64,000 bases of DNA, from positions 1-64,000 of the forward strand of contig CAMDNQ010000012.1 of NCBI GenBank assembly GCA_945903265.1, in the 5' to 3' direction. Of this stretch, positions 17,997 to 27,268 are shown piece by piece. The notes beneath the pieces were generated by a model. It worked only from the letters and a program-made list of their open reading frames with translations. It was not told where the DNA came from and did no database searches. The DNA comes from Candidatus Sulfopaludibacter sp. SbA3. Its GTDB lineage: Bacteria; Acidobacteriota; Vicinamibacteria; Vicinamibacterales; UBA2999. The translations under genes were made by a program, and so were the position numbers. Numbering within the stretch: position 1 is the stretch's first letter; each line of letters begins with the position of its first letter.

Positions 17997-18002
17997 ATTA
18001 TA
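17997..18002 (-). promoter_or_regulatory. -10 box for the two-TM protein/DRE-TIM unit
   Basis: Perfect TATAAT on the minus strand, nine bases before the ATG at 17987, giving a very short leader. No clear -35 is seen. Confidence 0.5.
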
Positions 18003-18080
18003 CGGGCCTGCCTCTTGCTTACGTCACAGGGCGAGAACCTCTTCACTTCGACTTGCTCGGCCACTGCCGGGAGGAACCAA

Positions 18081-18506
18081 ATGCACATTCGCGACGTAAT
18101 GACAGCCAATCCCACCTGCGTGTCACCCGACGACAGCATTCAGAACGCCGCGCGCATCATGCGGGACGAAGATACGGGCGTCGTACCTGTTGTGGAGAAC
18201 GGCCGTCCAGTTGGCATCGTGACCGACCGCGACATCGTCGTGCGCGCGGTTGCGGAGGACGGACAGCTCAACCGCTGCATCCGTGACATCGTGACGGGAA
18301 ACATCGTTTCGGCGAGTCCCGACATGTCCACGCGCGAGGCGGCTGAGCTCATGAGCGAGCATCAGGTGCGCCGGCTTCCGGTCGTGGAAAACGATCGCCT
18401 CGTCGGTATCGTCTCGATCGGCGATCTGGCGGTCAAGGAAGGCCGCGACAGCCGTGTCGGAGACGCGCTGCAGCACATCTCCGAAGGGGTCAAGGAGCGA
18501 AATTAG
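18081..18506 (+). CDS. CBS-domain pair protein
   Basis: Protein of 141 aa made of two CBS motifs: [22 protein letters not shown] with [15 protein letters not shown] (about 6-60), and [22 protein letters not shown] with [12 protein letters not shown] (about 70-125). Such stand-alone pairs bind adenine nucleotides or ppGpp-like ligands and act as sensors. The ATG at 18081 has a good Shine-Dalgarno (GGGAGGA) at ideal distance. Its 3' end overlaps the convergent zinc-ribbon gene by 17 bases. Confidence 0.88.
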   Translation: MHIRDVMTANPTCVSPDDSIQNAARIMRDEDTGVVPVVENGRPVGIVTDRDIVVRAVAEDGQLNRCIRDIVTGNIVSASPDMSTREAAELMSEHQVRRLPVVENDRLVGIVSIGDLAVKEGRDSRVGDALQHISEGVKERN

Positions 18507-18705
18507 CCGACAGGAAATACCAGAGCGCCACGAGGACCAGGATGACGATGGCGACCACCATCGTCATCGGGCTCCTGCGCCTGGGCGTGTCGAAGAGCGA
18601 TCCTTCGACGGGCGGCTTCACGCGCGGCTCGGTCGTCGCTTCGCCGCATCGGTAACAAATCAGCGCCTTCTCGGCGATTTCGGTCCCACAATTCGTACAG
18701 ATCAT
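18490..18705 (-). CDS. Zinc-ribbon single-TM protein
   Basis: Protein of 71 aa. CTNCG and CYRCG (residues 3-22) form an N-terminal zinc ribbon, followed by a Pro-rich linker and one TM (about 48-66, [17 protein letters not shown]) near the C-terminus. It is probably a tail-anchored membrane protein with a cytosolic zinc ribbon. Function is unknown. It ends inside the convergent CBS gene. Confidence 0.72.
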   Translation of the reverse strand: MICTNCGTEIAEKALICYRCGEATTEPRVKPPVEGSLFDTPRRRSPMTMVVAIVILVLVALWYFLSANFAP

Positions 18706-18738
18706 CGTCGTTCACGCTTCTCGGCTTCTATCTTCTCT

Positions 18739-18755
18739 GTTCGTGTTCAGGTTCG
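18739..18755. repeat. 17-bp sequence shared with 40262-40278
   Basis: GTTCGTGTTCAGGTTCG occurs here and identically at 40262-40278, and both copies are preceded by similar CTTCTA/TTCTC tracts. It lies in the 64-bp gap between the caspase-like gene's stop and the zinc-ribbon start. Confidence 0.8.
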
Positions 18756-18769
18756 CTAGCGGAACCGGC

Positions 18770-19765
18770 CTACGAGGACTTTCGAATCTGCTGCGCGACT
18801 CTCGCGAGCTCGACGAGGATCGCTTCGAGTTCCGCCTGGTACTGCTCTTCCGAGAGCAGCGCCTTTCGCGACTTGAGCTCCTCGAGCCGGCCTTCGAGCA
18901 GCCGGCGCGCACGTTCGAGGTCGGCCGCCGCCGGATTGGTGATCGTGGCGGACGCGGGATCGGCATCGAAGTACATCGCGCGCGCCATGACCCCGTCTTC
19001 GCCCGGCGCATCCGCCTCACGGCCGACGCGGTCCCCGTTGTCATCGAGCAACGGACGTTCTGTCGACAGCTGCCCGCGCTGCTCGTAATGCTCCTTCACG
19101 CCCGCGCTGGCCGACGCAAACGCTTCCCAGAGGGAGATTCGTCCGTTCTTGTCCAGGTCACTGGACAGATCGGCGAGCGACCGAATGAAATATTCGGGAA
19201 AGACGGTCGCAAAGCGCTGCTGCGCCGAGTCGGTGGCCGTGATGATGACGCGTCCGGCGCGCGAGAGCTCCTCGAGAAACGGGTAGCTCGATTCCGTGGT
19301 GTTGATGACGACGAGACGGCCCGCGATCCCGTCGATGGCCTCTTTCCACTGCGGCGCGTTGAGGTCGGGGCCAACCAGGTTGAACTTCGCGTCTGCGCCG
19401 TCAAACGTGCCGTGGCCGAGGAGCACCAGCATGAGGGTGTCGTCGCGCGTCACGCGCCGGCGCAAATCCCCCAGCAGGCGCCGGACGTTCTGCGCCGTCG
19501 CCTGGGAGGTGCCCGTGCTCTCCTCATCGAGAATCGCCACGTTCGCATCGGGAACCAGAAAGTTCGACGTCAGAAAGACCGTGAGCTCATTACGCCACTG
19601 CTTCTGCTGCTCCGCGTACTTCTCGCCACCCGACGCGCCCGACACGATCACGACATAACGCTCGCTCGCGAAGGACGGGACGGCGGCGAGGCCAATCAAA
19701 ACCCAAATCCCAAAACCCAAAGCCCAGCCCTTCACCGAAGCCCCCAGCGGCGGCGAAGAATCCAT
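18770..19765 (-). CDS. Caspase-fold exported protein with EF-hand, catalytic Cys missing
   Basis: Protein of 331 aa, last gene of the MoxR/VWA operon. A signal peptide (about 1-34) is followed by a caspase/C13-like domain: RYVVIVSGASGGEKYAEQQ, then LVLLGHGTFDG with the catalytic-position His near 117. The strand that should end in a Cys reads VVINTTESS (about 150-158), so the usual nucleophile is absent. DLDKNGRISLWEAF (about 200-213) is a canonical EF-hand calcium loop. The C-terminus (about 275-331) is a charged coiled coil. Probably a pseudoprotease or a binding module. The start overlaps the preceding gene by 34 bases; a GTG at codon 11 is an alternative. Confidence 0.72.
   Translation of the reverse strand: MDSSPPLGASVKGWALGFGIWVLIGLAAVPSFASERYVVIVSGASGGEKYAEQQKQWRNELTVFLTSNFLVPDANVAILDEESTGTSQATAQNVRRLLGDLRRRVTRDDTLMLVLLGHGTFDGADAKFNLVGPDLNAPQWKEAIDGIAGRLVVINTTESSYPFLEELSRAGRVIITATDSAQQRFATVFPEYFIRSLADLSSDLDKNGRISLWEAFASASAGVKEHYEQRGQLSTERPLLDDNGDRVGREADAPGEDGVMARAMYFDADPASATITNPAAADLERARRLLEGRLEELKSRKALLSEEQYQAELEAILVELARVAQQIRKSS
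19702..19729. repeat. Heptameric repeat (CCCAAAN) inside a signal-peptide coding region
   Basis: Four 7-bp units, CCCAAAT, CCCAAAA, CCCAAAG and degenerate CCCAGCC. On the minus strand they encode GWALGFGIW, part of the hydrophobic signal peptide of the caspase-like protein. Confidence 0.75.
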
Positions 19766-21936
19766 TCGCTGGCGAGCAGCAGCACGATGGCCATGAACAC
19801 CCAGGGTGTGTGCCAGAGCTCTTCCAGCCTCGGCGGACCTGGTGCCGCCGCCGACGCTGCCAGCAGTGCCGGCAGCCGTCCCGCATCGGCCGCACTCAGG
19901 TACGCCCCGCCGCTGGCGGCCGCGACGCGCTTGAGCACGTCTTCATTGAGGCGGGGATCAGCCATCTCCGGATCGCTGCCGCCGATCAGCAGCCATCGAT
20001 CGTGCGTCCCGAGCGGTTCGCCGCCGCGCGTGGCGGTGGCCGCGACGCGATAAATGCCAGGCGCCTCGAACGCGAATTCTGCGGCATACCGGCCGGTTCG
20101 CGCATCGGCGATGCGAGCCGGCGCATCTTCGACGTGGCCGTCCGGGTGCGTGATTCGCAGCGGCACGTCCGCGTCGGCGACCGGCGTGAATTCGTCCGAG
20201 CGGACCTCGACGGCGATCGTGGTCCGGCCGGCCGCCGCGGGCACGATGGTGCTGGCGACGCGGGGGGGCGCGCCGCCCGCGATCCAGCGTCCGGCCTGGC
20301 GCCAGAACATGTCGTAGCTGCGGTCGGTGGACGGCATCTGCATGCGCCACCGCCACGACGCCTCGCCCGCGAACAGCATCGATCGCCCCTGGCCGTAACG
20401 CTGCACCGCGACGAGCGGCCTGAGGCCATCTGGACCGCTGACGAGCGCGAGCGCCTCGGCGCCAGGGCGCAGCGCGCCGAGTGCTGTCACCCCTGCGAGT
20501 GCCGGCAGCGCCGCCCAGCGCTTCTCCATGCTTTCAGGCGTGCCGTCGAGTCGCATCACCGGGTGTGCCTGGCCGCCGGACGTCAGCCGCACCGTCGGCC
20601 GCGATCCGCCCGCGGCCGACGCGCGCACGACGCCCGTGCCGCGTCCGGTCAGCTGGAGCGGCAGCACCTCGTCGAGCGGTGTGCCGGCGTATCCCTGCTG
20701 CGCGAACGACCGCGCACCGAAGACGAGCAGCCCGCCGCCGCGGGTGTCCACGAAGTCGGCGAGCATCTGCAGCTGGGCGCGCGGGAGCGCGTCACCCTCG
20801 AGATTGGCGAGGATGACCGCGTCGTATTCGTAGAGCGCCGCCCGCTCCTGCGGGAAGCCGGTGGCCAGGCGCGGCGCACGAGCCCCGTCCGCCTGCACAA
20901 AATAGGTCGCATCGCCGCGGGCGTCGCGCCCTTTGCGCACGACCGAATCGAGCTCGATCCCGGAATCGGTCATCAGCGCGCGCTTGATGAACGCGTGCTC
21001 GAACCCGGGTGCGCCCTCGATCATCAGAATGCGGCGGCGGCGTCCCGGCGGCTCGAGCAGCACGCTCCGGCGGTTGTTCTCAATGACCGACTCGCCGGCG
21101 GCGGACGGAATCTCCACGGTGTAGACGGCTGCCGTGTCCCGCGGCGGCGACACCGTGAAGACGGCGCGAACCGGACTGCCATCGGCGGCGGGCGTCACAG
21201 GACGCACGTCGATCGGCTTGCCGTTCTCGAGGATACGAATATCGAACGGCGCGGCGCTCCCGCGACGCACGGCGGCGACCGTCAGATCTACTGACGATTC
21301 GGCGAGCGCGACTTCGCCGGCGGATACATCGATCACTTCCAGATCGGCATCGACGGCCGGCGTTCCAAGACCAACTGCGTAGATGGGCATGGCGCCGTCC
21401 TGAACGAGCGCGGCGGCCTCTTCTGTGCCGGTATCGCCACCGTCCGAGAAGACCAGAACACCTGCCACACGGCGTTCGCGATACCGCTCGCGCAGCGCCC
21501 GCAGCGCGCCCGAGAGATCGCTCTGCGTGTGCGTGGCCGACACGCTGTCAGCCTCCAGCGGCGCGAGGCGATCGCCAAAGGTCCAGACTTCGGTCCGGAA
21601 GCGCTGCTGCAACGCGGGCTGCATCTCCTGGAGCAGCTGCCGGGCCGCGTCGAGACGCGGGCGGCCGTCAACATCGGACAGGCCCATGCTGCGGGACGCG
21701 TCGAGCAGGATGGGCACGACCGCGTCGGTATCACCCGTGGGAGGAACAACGCGAACCGGGCGCAGCAGGCAGATGACGAGCAGCAGCAGCGTGAGCGCGC
21801 GGAGTCCCACGAGGGCGGCGTGGCGACGCCGGCCCAGCGCCCCGATCGCGCGCGCGTACGACGCCCACGCGATGAGGCCGATGCCGGCCGCGATGAGCAG
21901 CAACATCCACCAGGGAAGCGCGAGCGCGAATTGCAT
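19732..21936 (-). CDS. Membrane VWA / GATase1-like protein
   Basis: Protein of 734 aa. Two N-terminal TMs (about 8-28 and 44-58) and a C-terminal TM (about 710-726) bracket an extracytoplasmic region. A von Willebrand A domain at about 70-190 has the MIDAS motif DASRSM and VLVFSDGGDT. A glutamine-amidotransferase-like domain at about 290-480 includes ILMIEGAPGFEH and GGGLLVFGARSF; no GATase catalytic triad is evident. A late beta-sandwich region (about 560-690) resembles an Ig-like domain. Two bases separate it from the DUF4175 gene. Probably assembles with the other VWA proteins of the operon. Confidence 0.8.
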   Translation of the reverse strand: MQFALALPWWMLLLIAAGIGLIAWASYARAIGALGRRRHAALVGLRALTLLLLVICLLRPVRVVPPTGDTDAVVPILLDASRSMGLSDVDGRPRLDAARQLLQEMQPALQQRFRTEVWTFGDRLAPLEADSVSATHTQSDLSGALRALRERYRERRVAGVLVFSDGGDTGTEEAAALVQDGAMPIYAVGLGTPAVDADLEVIDVSAGEVALAESSVDLTVAAVRRGSAAPFDIRILENGKPIDVRPVTPAADGSPVRAVFTVSPPRDTAAVYTVEIPSAAGESVIENNRRSVLLEPPGRRRRILMIEGAPGFEHAFIKRALMTDSGIELDSVVRKGRDARGDATYFVQADGARAPRLATGFPQERAALYEYDAVILANLEGDALPRAQLQMLADFVDTRGGGLLVFGARSFAQQGYAGTPLDEVLPLQLTGRGTGVVRASAAGGSRPTVRLTSGGQAHPVMRLDGTPESMEKRWAALPALAGVTALGALRPGAEALALVSGPDGLRPLVAVQRYGQGRSMLFAGEASWRWRMQMPSTDRSYDMFWRQAGRWIAGGAPPRVASTIVPAAAGRTTIAVEVRSDEFTPVADADVPLRITHPDGHVEDAPARIADARTGRYAAEFAFEAPGIYRVAATATRGGEPLGTHDRWLLIGGSDPEMADPRLNEDVLKRVAAASGGAYLSAADAGRLPALLAASAAAPGPPRLEELWHTPWVFMAIVLLLASEWILRRRWGLR

Positions 21937-21938
21937 CG

Positions 21939-24900
21939 CTACTTCTCCCTTGCCTTGCCGCCTGTGTTGTCTCCAGAGGCGAGCGCCCGGTAGTACTTGT
22001 CGACCAGCCGCCGATAGGCGTCGGGGACGCTCTGTGACGCCCCCGCGTTCAGGCGATCGCGTGACTGCTGCTGCCGGAGGCGCTCGGCCGTCGTCTGCTC
22101 CGACCGCTCGAGCGCGGCGGCGAGCTGCACTTTCAGCTCATCCCACTTGGTGAAGTCCTGTTTGAACCCTTCGGTCCCGGGCGCCGAGCGCCCGGGGTTG
22201 AAGCCGTCGGCTTGCGGCGGCACCAGACTGTCGTCCTCGCGCCTGAGCTCGTTGAGGAGCTCGCGCGCATCATTCCAGGGCTGGTGGCCTCCGGTCTCCT
22301 GACCCGAGCCTCCAGGCTGCGCGCCGCGACCGCTCTGCTGGCCGCGCCCCTCACCGCCGCCGTTTTTCATCTCGGTCAGCTGCCGATCGAGGCTGGCGAG
22401 TTGCTCCCGCAGCTGACGCACGCGCGCCAGCTCTTCGCTGAGCTGCTGCGACGCCTCGCCCTGGCCACCGGCGGCACCCAGGCGATCGGCCAGGCGCTCC
22501 AATCCGCGCGCAATCTGTTCGCCTTCCTGTCCGGCGGCTGCCCCCTGGCGCTCGGGACGCGCGGCTTCGCGCATCCGCTGCGACAGCCGCTGACTGTCGA
22601 CTTCCTGCGCGGCCTGCGAGGCGGCTTCGCGCTCGCGCGGATCGCCGCCGCGGCCTGCGCCTCGGCCAGCGGCGGCCAGCTGGCGGACGGACTGCTCGAG
22701 CCGCTCCGCGCGCTCGGCCAGCCGCTCCTGCTCCGATGCCGCGCGGCGCGCCTGATCCTGCCGCTCGGCGGGCGAGCCGCCGCCGGTGCCTGCCTGATTC
22801 CCGATGCGGCGCTGCGCTTCCGCCAGCTGCCGCGATTCGAGCGCCATCTCGCCGAGCGCCCGCCGGCGCTGGTCCGGCTGCTCGCCGCGCAGGCGCTGTT
22901 CGAGCTCACGAAGGCGCTCCGCCGCCCGATTGCCGCGGGCGCTGGCTTCCTGCGGATTGTCGCGGCGCAGCTCGCTCGTTGCGCCCTGCATGTCCTGGGA
23001 CGCCTGCTGCAGCTCGCGGCTCGCCTGCTGGTCATCCTGGCCACCCGACTCGCCAGCGCCGCCTGCTGTCCCTCCAGAGCCACCGCGCCCGCCGCGGCCG
23101 CGTCCGCTCTGCGCCTTCTGCTGCATCTGGCGCGCGAGTTCCTCGGCTTCGCGGCGGAGCTCGGACTGCTCGCGCGTGAGACGTTCGAGCTCGCGCTTCA
23201 GTTGGTCCTGTGGCATCGACGCGCGATTCCTGGCCAGCTGCTCTTCGCTGCGATTCAGGGCGTCCTGCCGCCTCGCCAGCTCCTTGACCCGATCCGCGTC
23301 CGCATCCGACTGGTTCTCCTGGCCCTGGCTCTCGCCTCGACCGGGCGTCTCGTAATTGGTCTGCTGCTGGCGGGCAAGCTCGCGATCGAAGAGCGACGAC
23401 ATGTCCTGCTGCTGGCGATTGCCTCCGGGGCGGCCGTTGCCGTTGCCCTGCTGCTGGATTTCGCGGCGGCGCACTTCGGCCTGCGCGCGAAGCAGCTCGT
23501 TCAGGGAGGTCATCTCCGGCGGCAGGGCGTCGGCGGTCTTCAAGGCGTCGAGCCGTTCCTGCGCGCTCGCCATGGCGGGCACCGCACGCCCGAGTGCCTC
23601 GGCCATCAGGTCAGGTGCCGTTGGTGCGGCTGCTGCTCCGCGCCCCGCCGGCAGCCGGCGCCGGCGCGTCTCGTTCGCCTGCCGCATGTCGGCGAGCATC
23701 CGCGCGGTGCCCGTCCGCACGTCGTTCTGTGCCTTCCACACGCTGCGGATGTCGCCGGCGGACTGGGCACCCGCCTGCCGGCCGCGGCGATCGAGATTCC
23801 ACGTCGCCGTAATCACGTCCTTCTGGGCCTGGATCAGATCCTCCAGCGCCTGTTCGTCGTTCCCGCCACCTGCGCCGCCCTGGCTCTGCGAGGCGACGAA
23901 CTCCTCTTCGAACGGCTTGACCTCGAGAAAGAAGATGTCGCTCCGCGCTTCACTGGCCCGCTTGCCGCGGCTGACGTCCCGGGCGCGCGCGTAATACGAG
24001 ACGACATCGCCCGGCTTCACGCGCAGGTCCTCGAGGTACAGCATCCGGTTCCCCGTGACGGCGATGCCACTGCCGACGCGTGTGAACGGGACGACCTTTT
24101 CCGCACCGCCTGCGACGGCATACACAAGGTCCAGCGAGGCGACGCCGAAGTCGTCATCGGCCTGCGCTTCTATGGCCACCTCCTCGAGCGGCGTGACCTG
24201 TCGATCGGTGGCGGGACGGGTGACGCGCACATCGGGAGGGCCGTCCTGCAGCGTCCGGATGAAGTATTCGGTGTCGCCAGGATTTTCGAGACCGTCCGCA
24301 TCGGCCAGGGCGACGCGGTACGAGCCATCCTCGACGATCGTCATATCGCCTTGAAGCGCGTTCAGATCGGCACGCCATGTCAGCGCAATGGCGTCGCCCT
24401 CCGTCAGCGCGAGCCGCGCGGTACGAACAGGCTTCGTGGGACGGACCGTGATGCGGACACGCGTGCCGGCGGGTCCGTAGACGTCGCCGCCATCCTCCTC
24501 GTCGCGCGGCTTCATGCCGAACGCCGCCGGGTACTCGTAGTGAAGATCGATCTGCTCGACCCGGGGCCGATAGAGGACCGTCACGGCATACTCGGTGGAC
24601 GTCGTCCCTGCGGCCGTCACGACGTAGTGGAAGTCGCGATCGACGCGCTCGACGGTCGTCGTGAAGCCCTCGGCGGATGGCTCCATCGCAAGGTCGCGCC
24701 ATTCGGACCCGACGGTCAGACGCAGCAGCGGCGCGACCGGCACGCCACTCGACACGCGGGCGATCACGCGAAATGACTCCCCCTCGATGACGCGGGCATC
24801 GCCCGGCCGCACGTCGAGTCCCAGCCGCTCGGGAAAGAGATAGATGCCTGCCGCGCGAACGGCCTGACCGGCCGGCGGCGCCGACAACACCATGGCCACC

Positions 24901-25370
24901 GCGAGCGCCGCAACCGCGACAGCAGCCACCGCCGCACCCCGCCGTAGCGTGAGCCGGCTGATCACGCGGTCGAGATCAAGGGATCGGATCTGCTCGGTCG
25001 CCTGGTGGACGACGGCCGCAGACATCGGACCGCCGCCGGCGTCGCTCCCGGTCGAGAGCGCCGTGACCAGCGAATCTTCGAGCTCCTCGCATCGCTCTTC
25101 GATGAGACGCGCAATCTGCATGTCGCGCGGACGGGATGCGAGCGACAGGGCCACGGCCACGAGCGGCGCCAGGACGAGTACGCCGGTCACACCCCACAGC
25201 AGGATCAGTGCGGCGCCCTGCGGCTGCATCAGCCAGTGCGCAAGAAGCGCGCATGCCAGGACGACGCAGGCCGCCGCGGCGGTCCGCCACGCTGCCTGCA
25301 GAAGGCGCATCGCCTGCCAGCGGCGTCGCACCCGCACCAGGAGGGCGAGAAGTTCCGGATAGCCGTCCAT
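21939..25370 (-). CDS. DUF4175-like membrane protein with long coiled-coil tail
   Basis: Protein of 1143 aa. Three TMs lie at about 30-45, 50-75 and 140-160, followed by a large extracytoplasmic region with Ig/cadherin-like strands (about 165-520). The C-terminal half (about 560-1143) is low-complexity, rich in Gln, Arg, Glu and Gly, with heptad coiled coils such as KRELERLTREQSELRREAEEL and glycine-rich spacers (GRGRGGRGGSGG). The layout matches DUF4175 proteins found in MoxR/BatA operons. The start at 25370 (MDGYPELLALL) overlaps the BatA-like stop as TGATG; longer readings would run inside that gene. The role is unknown. Confidence 0.82.
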   Translation of the reverse strand: MDGYPELLALLVRVRRRWQAMRLLQAAWRTAAAACVVLACALLAHWLMQPQGAALILLWGVTGVLVLAPLVAVALSLASRPRDMQIARLIEERCEELEDSLVTALSTGSDAGGGPMSAAVVHQATEQIRSLDLDRVISRLTLRRGAAVAAVAVAALAVAMVLSAPPAGQAVRAAGIYLFPERLGLDVRPGDARVIEGESFRVIARVSSGVPVAPLLRLTVGSEWRDLAMEPSAEGFTTTVERVDRDFHYVVTAAGTTSTEYAVTVLYRPRVEQIDLHYEYPAAFGMKPRDEEDGGDVYGPAGTRVRITVRPTKPVRTARLALTEGDAIALTWRADLNALQGDMTIVEDGSYRVALADADGLENPGDTEYFIRTLQDGPPDVRVTRPATDRQVTPLEEVAIEAQADDDFGVASLDLVYAVAGGAEKVVPFTRVGSGIAVTGNRMLYLEDLRVKPGDVVSYYARARDVSRGKRASEARSDIFFLEVKPFEEEFVASQSQGGAGGGNDEQALEDLIQAQKDVITATWNLDRRGRQAGAQSAGDIRSVWKAQNDVRTGTARMLADMRQANETRRRRLPAGRGAAAAPTAPDLMAEALGRAVPAMASAQERLDALKTADALPPEMTSLNELLRAQAEVRRREIQQQGNGNGRPGGNRQQQDMSSLFDRELARQQQTNYETPGRGESQGQENQSDADADRVKELARRQDALNRSEEQLARNRASMPQDQLKRELERLTREQSELRREAEELARQMQQKAQSGRGRGGRGGSGGTAGGAGESGGQDDQQASRELQQASQDMQGATSELRRDNPQEASARGNRAAERLRELEQRLRGEQPDQRRRALGEMALESRQLAEAQRRIGNQAGTGGGSPAERQDQARRAASEQERLAERAERLEQSVRQLAAAGRGAGRGGDPREREAASQAAQEVDSQRLSQRMREAARPERQGAAAGQEGEQIARGLERLADRLGAAGGQGEASQQLSEELARVRQLREQLASLDRQLTEMKNGGGEGRGQQSGRGAQPGGSGQETGGHQPWNDARELLNELRREDDSLVPPQADGFNPGRSAPGTEGFKQDFTKWDELKVQLAAALERSEQTTAERLRQQQSRDRLNAGASQSVPDAYRRLVDKYYRALASGDNTGGKAREK

Positions 25371-27268
25371 CAGCCCGGCCTCCGTCCGATCAGTCCTTCG
25401 CCGACAAGCGTCAGCAACATCAGGAGCAGGCCGTATCGCCACAGGCCCTGCCCGTCCTCACGCTGCTGGTCCGCAACACCAGCCTCCTGGACCGTGAGCG
25501 TCTGGATCCGCGCAACGCTGTCGCGAAAGGCGTCGGTCGTGATGACGCCAGGATCGGATTCACGGGGATCGATATTGATCGCCACCTGTCGCGTGCCGAT
25601 CATCACGACGCCCGTCGACGTTCCGTGTCCGGGCAGCTCTCCGACGAGGTACTCCGTCCGCGCGGCGCGCGAGGCGGCAAGGTACCGCACCGTCTCGTGC
25701 ACGAAGGGCACAAACGATGGCTGCAGTGGAAAGTCGTTCCAGCGGTAGTTGAGATCCGAGGCGAGCAGCAGCACCCGGCCCTTGCCGGTTCGCTCTTCAA
25801 TCACCGCGGGCGTTCCGTCTGTGTACCGCGCGATCACCGTGCCTTCCGCACCCGCCTTGAGCAGCGCCGACCGCGAAAACGTCACATTACTCAGGGTGCC
25901 GGCGCCGCCGAACAGCCGGAAGACGGGATGCCGGCTGTCGTCGGGCGCGAAATTCGTGGCCACGGCATCCCGCACCTGCCAACCCGTCTTCACGACTTTC
26001 GCCGGACTCTGCGTCAGCATGTCGGGCTCGACGTCGGGACCCGCAGCGACCAGCATTCCCCCGCCCGCCTCCACAAATTGCGCGAGGCGCTGCCGGCCTC
26101 GCTGATCGAGGCCGCGTGATCCGAGGATCGCGACGACGTCGACGCCGCCAAACGTCCTGTCGTCGAGCGAGGAAAGCGCCGCGGCCGCAATCGAACGAAA
26201 CTGGAATCCGCCGGCGCCTCCGGCAATCGTCAGCGCGCGTTCGAGATACAGCGAGTCGGCGGGGTTGCCGGAGGCGCTCACGGCCAGCACGAAGATGCCG
26301 CCATCGCCGTCGGCCACGGCGTAGCGCACGTTGTCGGCGGCGTATCCGCGGGCATCTGCGATCGTGGCCGACAGTGGCCCCGACAGTGGCCCCGAAAGCG
26401 GCCCCGAAAGCGGCCCCAACACGATGCCGGCCACAGCCAGCCGGGCGTCCGCGCTCCCCTGTGGCGGCACAGTCAGCGGCACGGCGCCAAGCCGGCGTTC
26501 GCCGGCGGCAAAGACGACCTGCGCGGTCGCCGCGTCGGCCGAATAGTTCGACAGCCCCGCAATCGCCTCGCCGCCTTCGATGCGCAGTGACGTCAGCGCG
26601 AGGTTGCCCGACGGCATAACGACCGGCTCGACGTCGACGGTGACGTTGTCCGGCAGGGCGCCGTCAGTCATCCCCGTCGCCCATCCACTCTCCTGGAGGT
26701 CGGTCACCACGACGATGCGCCCGGGACGGCCGGCCAGTTCCTCGCCCGCGCGGCGAAGCGCCGCGGCGTAGCTGGTGGCGCCCCCGCCAGGCTGCAGCTG
26801 CGACAGGGCGGCCAGAGCGAGGCTGTGATCCGCGGCGAGCGGAGACACCAGGTCGGCGGTATGCGCGAACGACAGGACCGCCACCGCCTGCGTGACAGGG
26901 ACCCGGCGGATGACGTCGGCAGCGCGGGTGCGAACCTGTTCGAACTGGCCCGGCGCCGTGAGGCTGGCAGAGGTATCCACAAGCACCACGGTCGCCCCGT
27001 CCGCCAGTGCCGACGATGCGGACGCGAAATAGGGACGGGCAAACGCGAACGCCATCAGCGCCAGCGCCGCGACACGAAGCGCCAGCAGCACGAACTCACG
27101 CACGCGCCGGCGGCGGGACTGCTCTACCGGCGCTTGGCGCAGGTACCGCATGGCGGCGAAGTCGACTACCGGCTCCGCGCGCCGATGGAAGAGGTGCAGC
27201 AGGATCGGAATGGCCGCCGCAACAGCACCGGCAAGGAATAGAGGCGCGAGGAACGACAGACCGAACAT
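25370..27268 (-). CDS. BatA-like aerotolerance/VWA membrane protein
   Basis: Protein of 632 aa. The N-terminus is the BatA domain: TM FLAPLFLAGAVAAAIPILLHLF, then FHRRAEPVVDFAAMRYL and a second TM (about 60-78). A VWA domain follows with MIDAS VDTSAS (about 97-102). The C-terminal half has Ig-like strands and a GATase-like segment (GGGMLVAAGPDV), with a final TM near the end. Start ATG 27268 overlaps the DUF58 stop as TGATG. It contains four tandem GPLS units near residue 295. Bat proteins were linked to aerotolerance in Bacteroides; here the role is inferred only from the family. Confidence 0.85.
   Translation of the reverse strand: MFGLSFLAPLFLAGAVAAAIPILLHLFHRRAEPVVDFAAMRYLRQAPVEQSRRRRVREFVLLALRVAALALMAFAFARPYFASASSALADGATVVLVDTSASLTAPGQFEQVRTRAADVIRRVPVTQAVAVLSFAHTADLVSPLAADHSLALAALSQLQPGGGATSYAAALRRAGEELAGRPGRIVVVTDLQESGWATGMTDGALPDNVTVDVEPVVMPSGNLALTSLRIEGGEAIAGLSNYSADAATAQVVFAAGERRLGAVPLTVPPQGSADARLAVAGIVLGPLSGPLSGPLSGPLSATIADARGYAADNVRYAVADGDGGIFVLAVSASGNPADSLYLERALTIAGGAGGFQFRSIAAAALSSLDDRTFGGVDVVAILGSRGLDQRGRQRLAQFVEAGGGMLVAAGPDVEPDMLTQSPAKVVKTGWQVRDAVATNFAPDDSRHPVFRLFGGAGTLSNVTFSRSALLKAGAEGTVIARYTDGTPAVIEERTGKGRVLLLASDLNYRWNDFPLQPSFVPFVHETVRYLAASRAARTEYLVGELPGHGTSTGVVMIGTRQVAINIDPRESDPGVITTDAFRDSVARIQTLTVQEAGVADQQREDGQGLWRYGLLLMLLTLVGEGLIGRRPG
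26370..26417. repeat. 12-bp tandem repeat encoding GPLS
   Basis: Four 12-bp units, two of GACAGTGGCCCC then two of GAAAGCGGCCCC, give four GPLS tetrapeptides on the minus strand. The unit is in frame, so copy number can vary without frameshift. Confidence 0.88.

Noticed and set aside
19732..25370. Long plus-strand reading frames opposite the VWA and DUF4175 genes
   Set aside because: These are antisense frames kept open by high G+C; they show no domains and overlap clear minus-strand genes.
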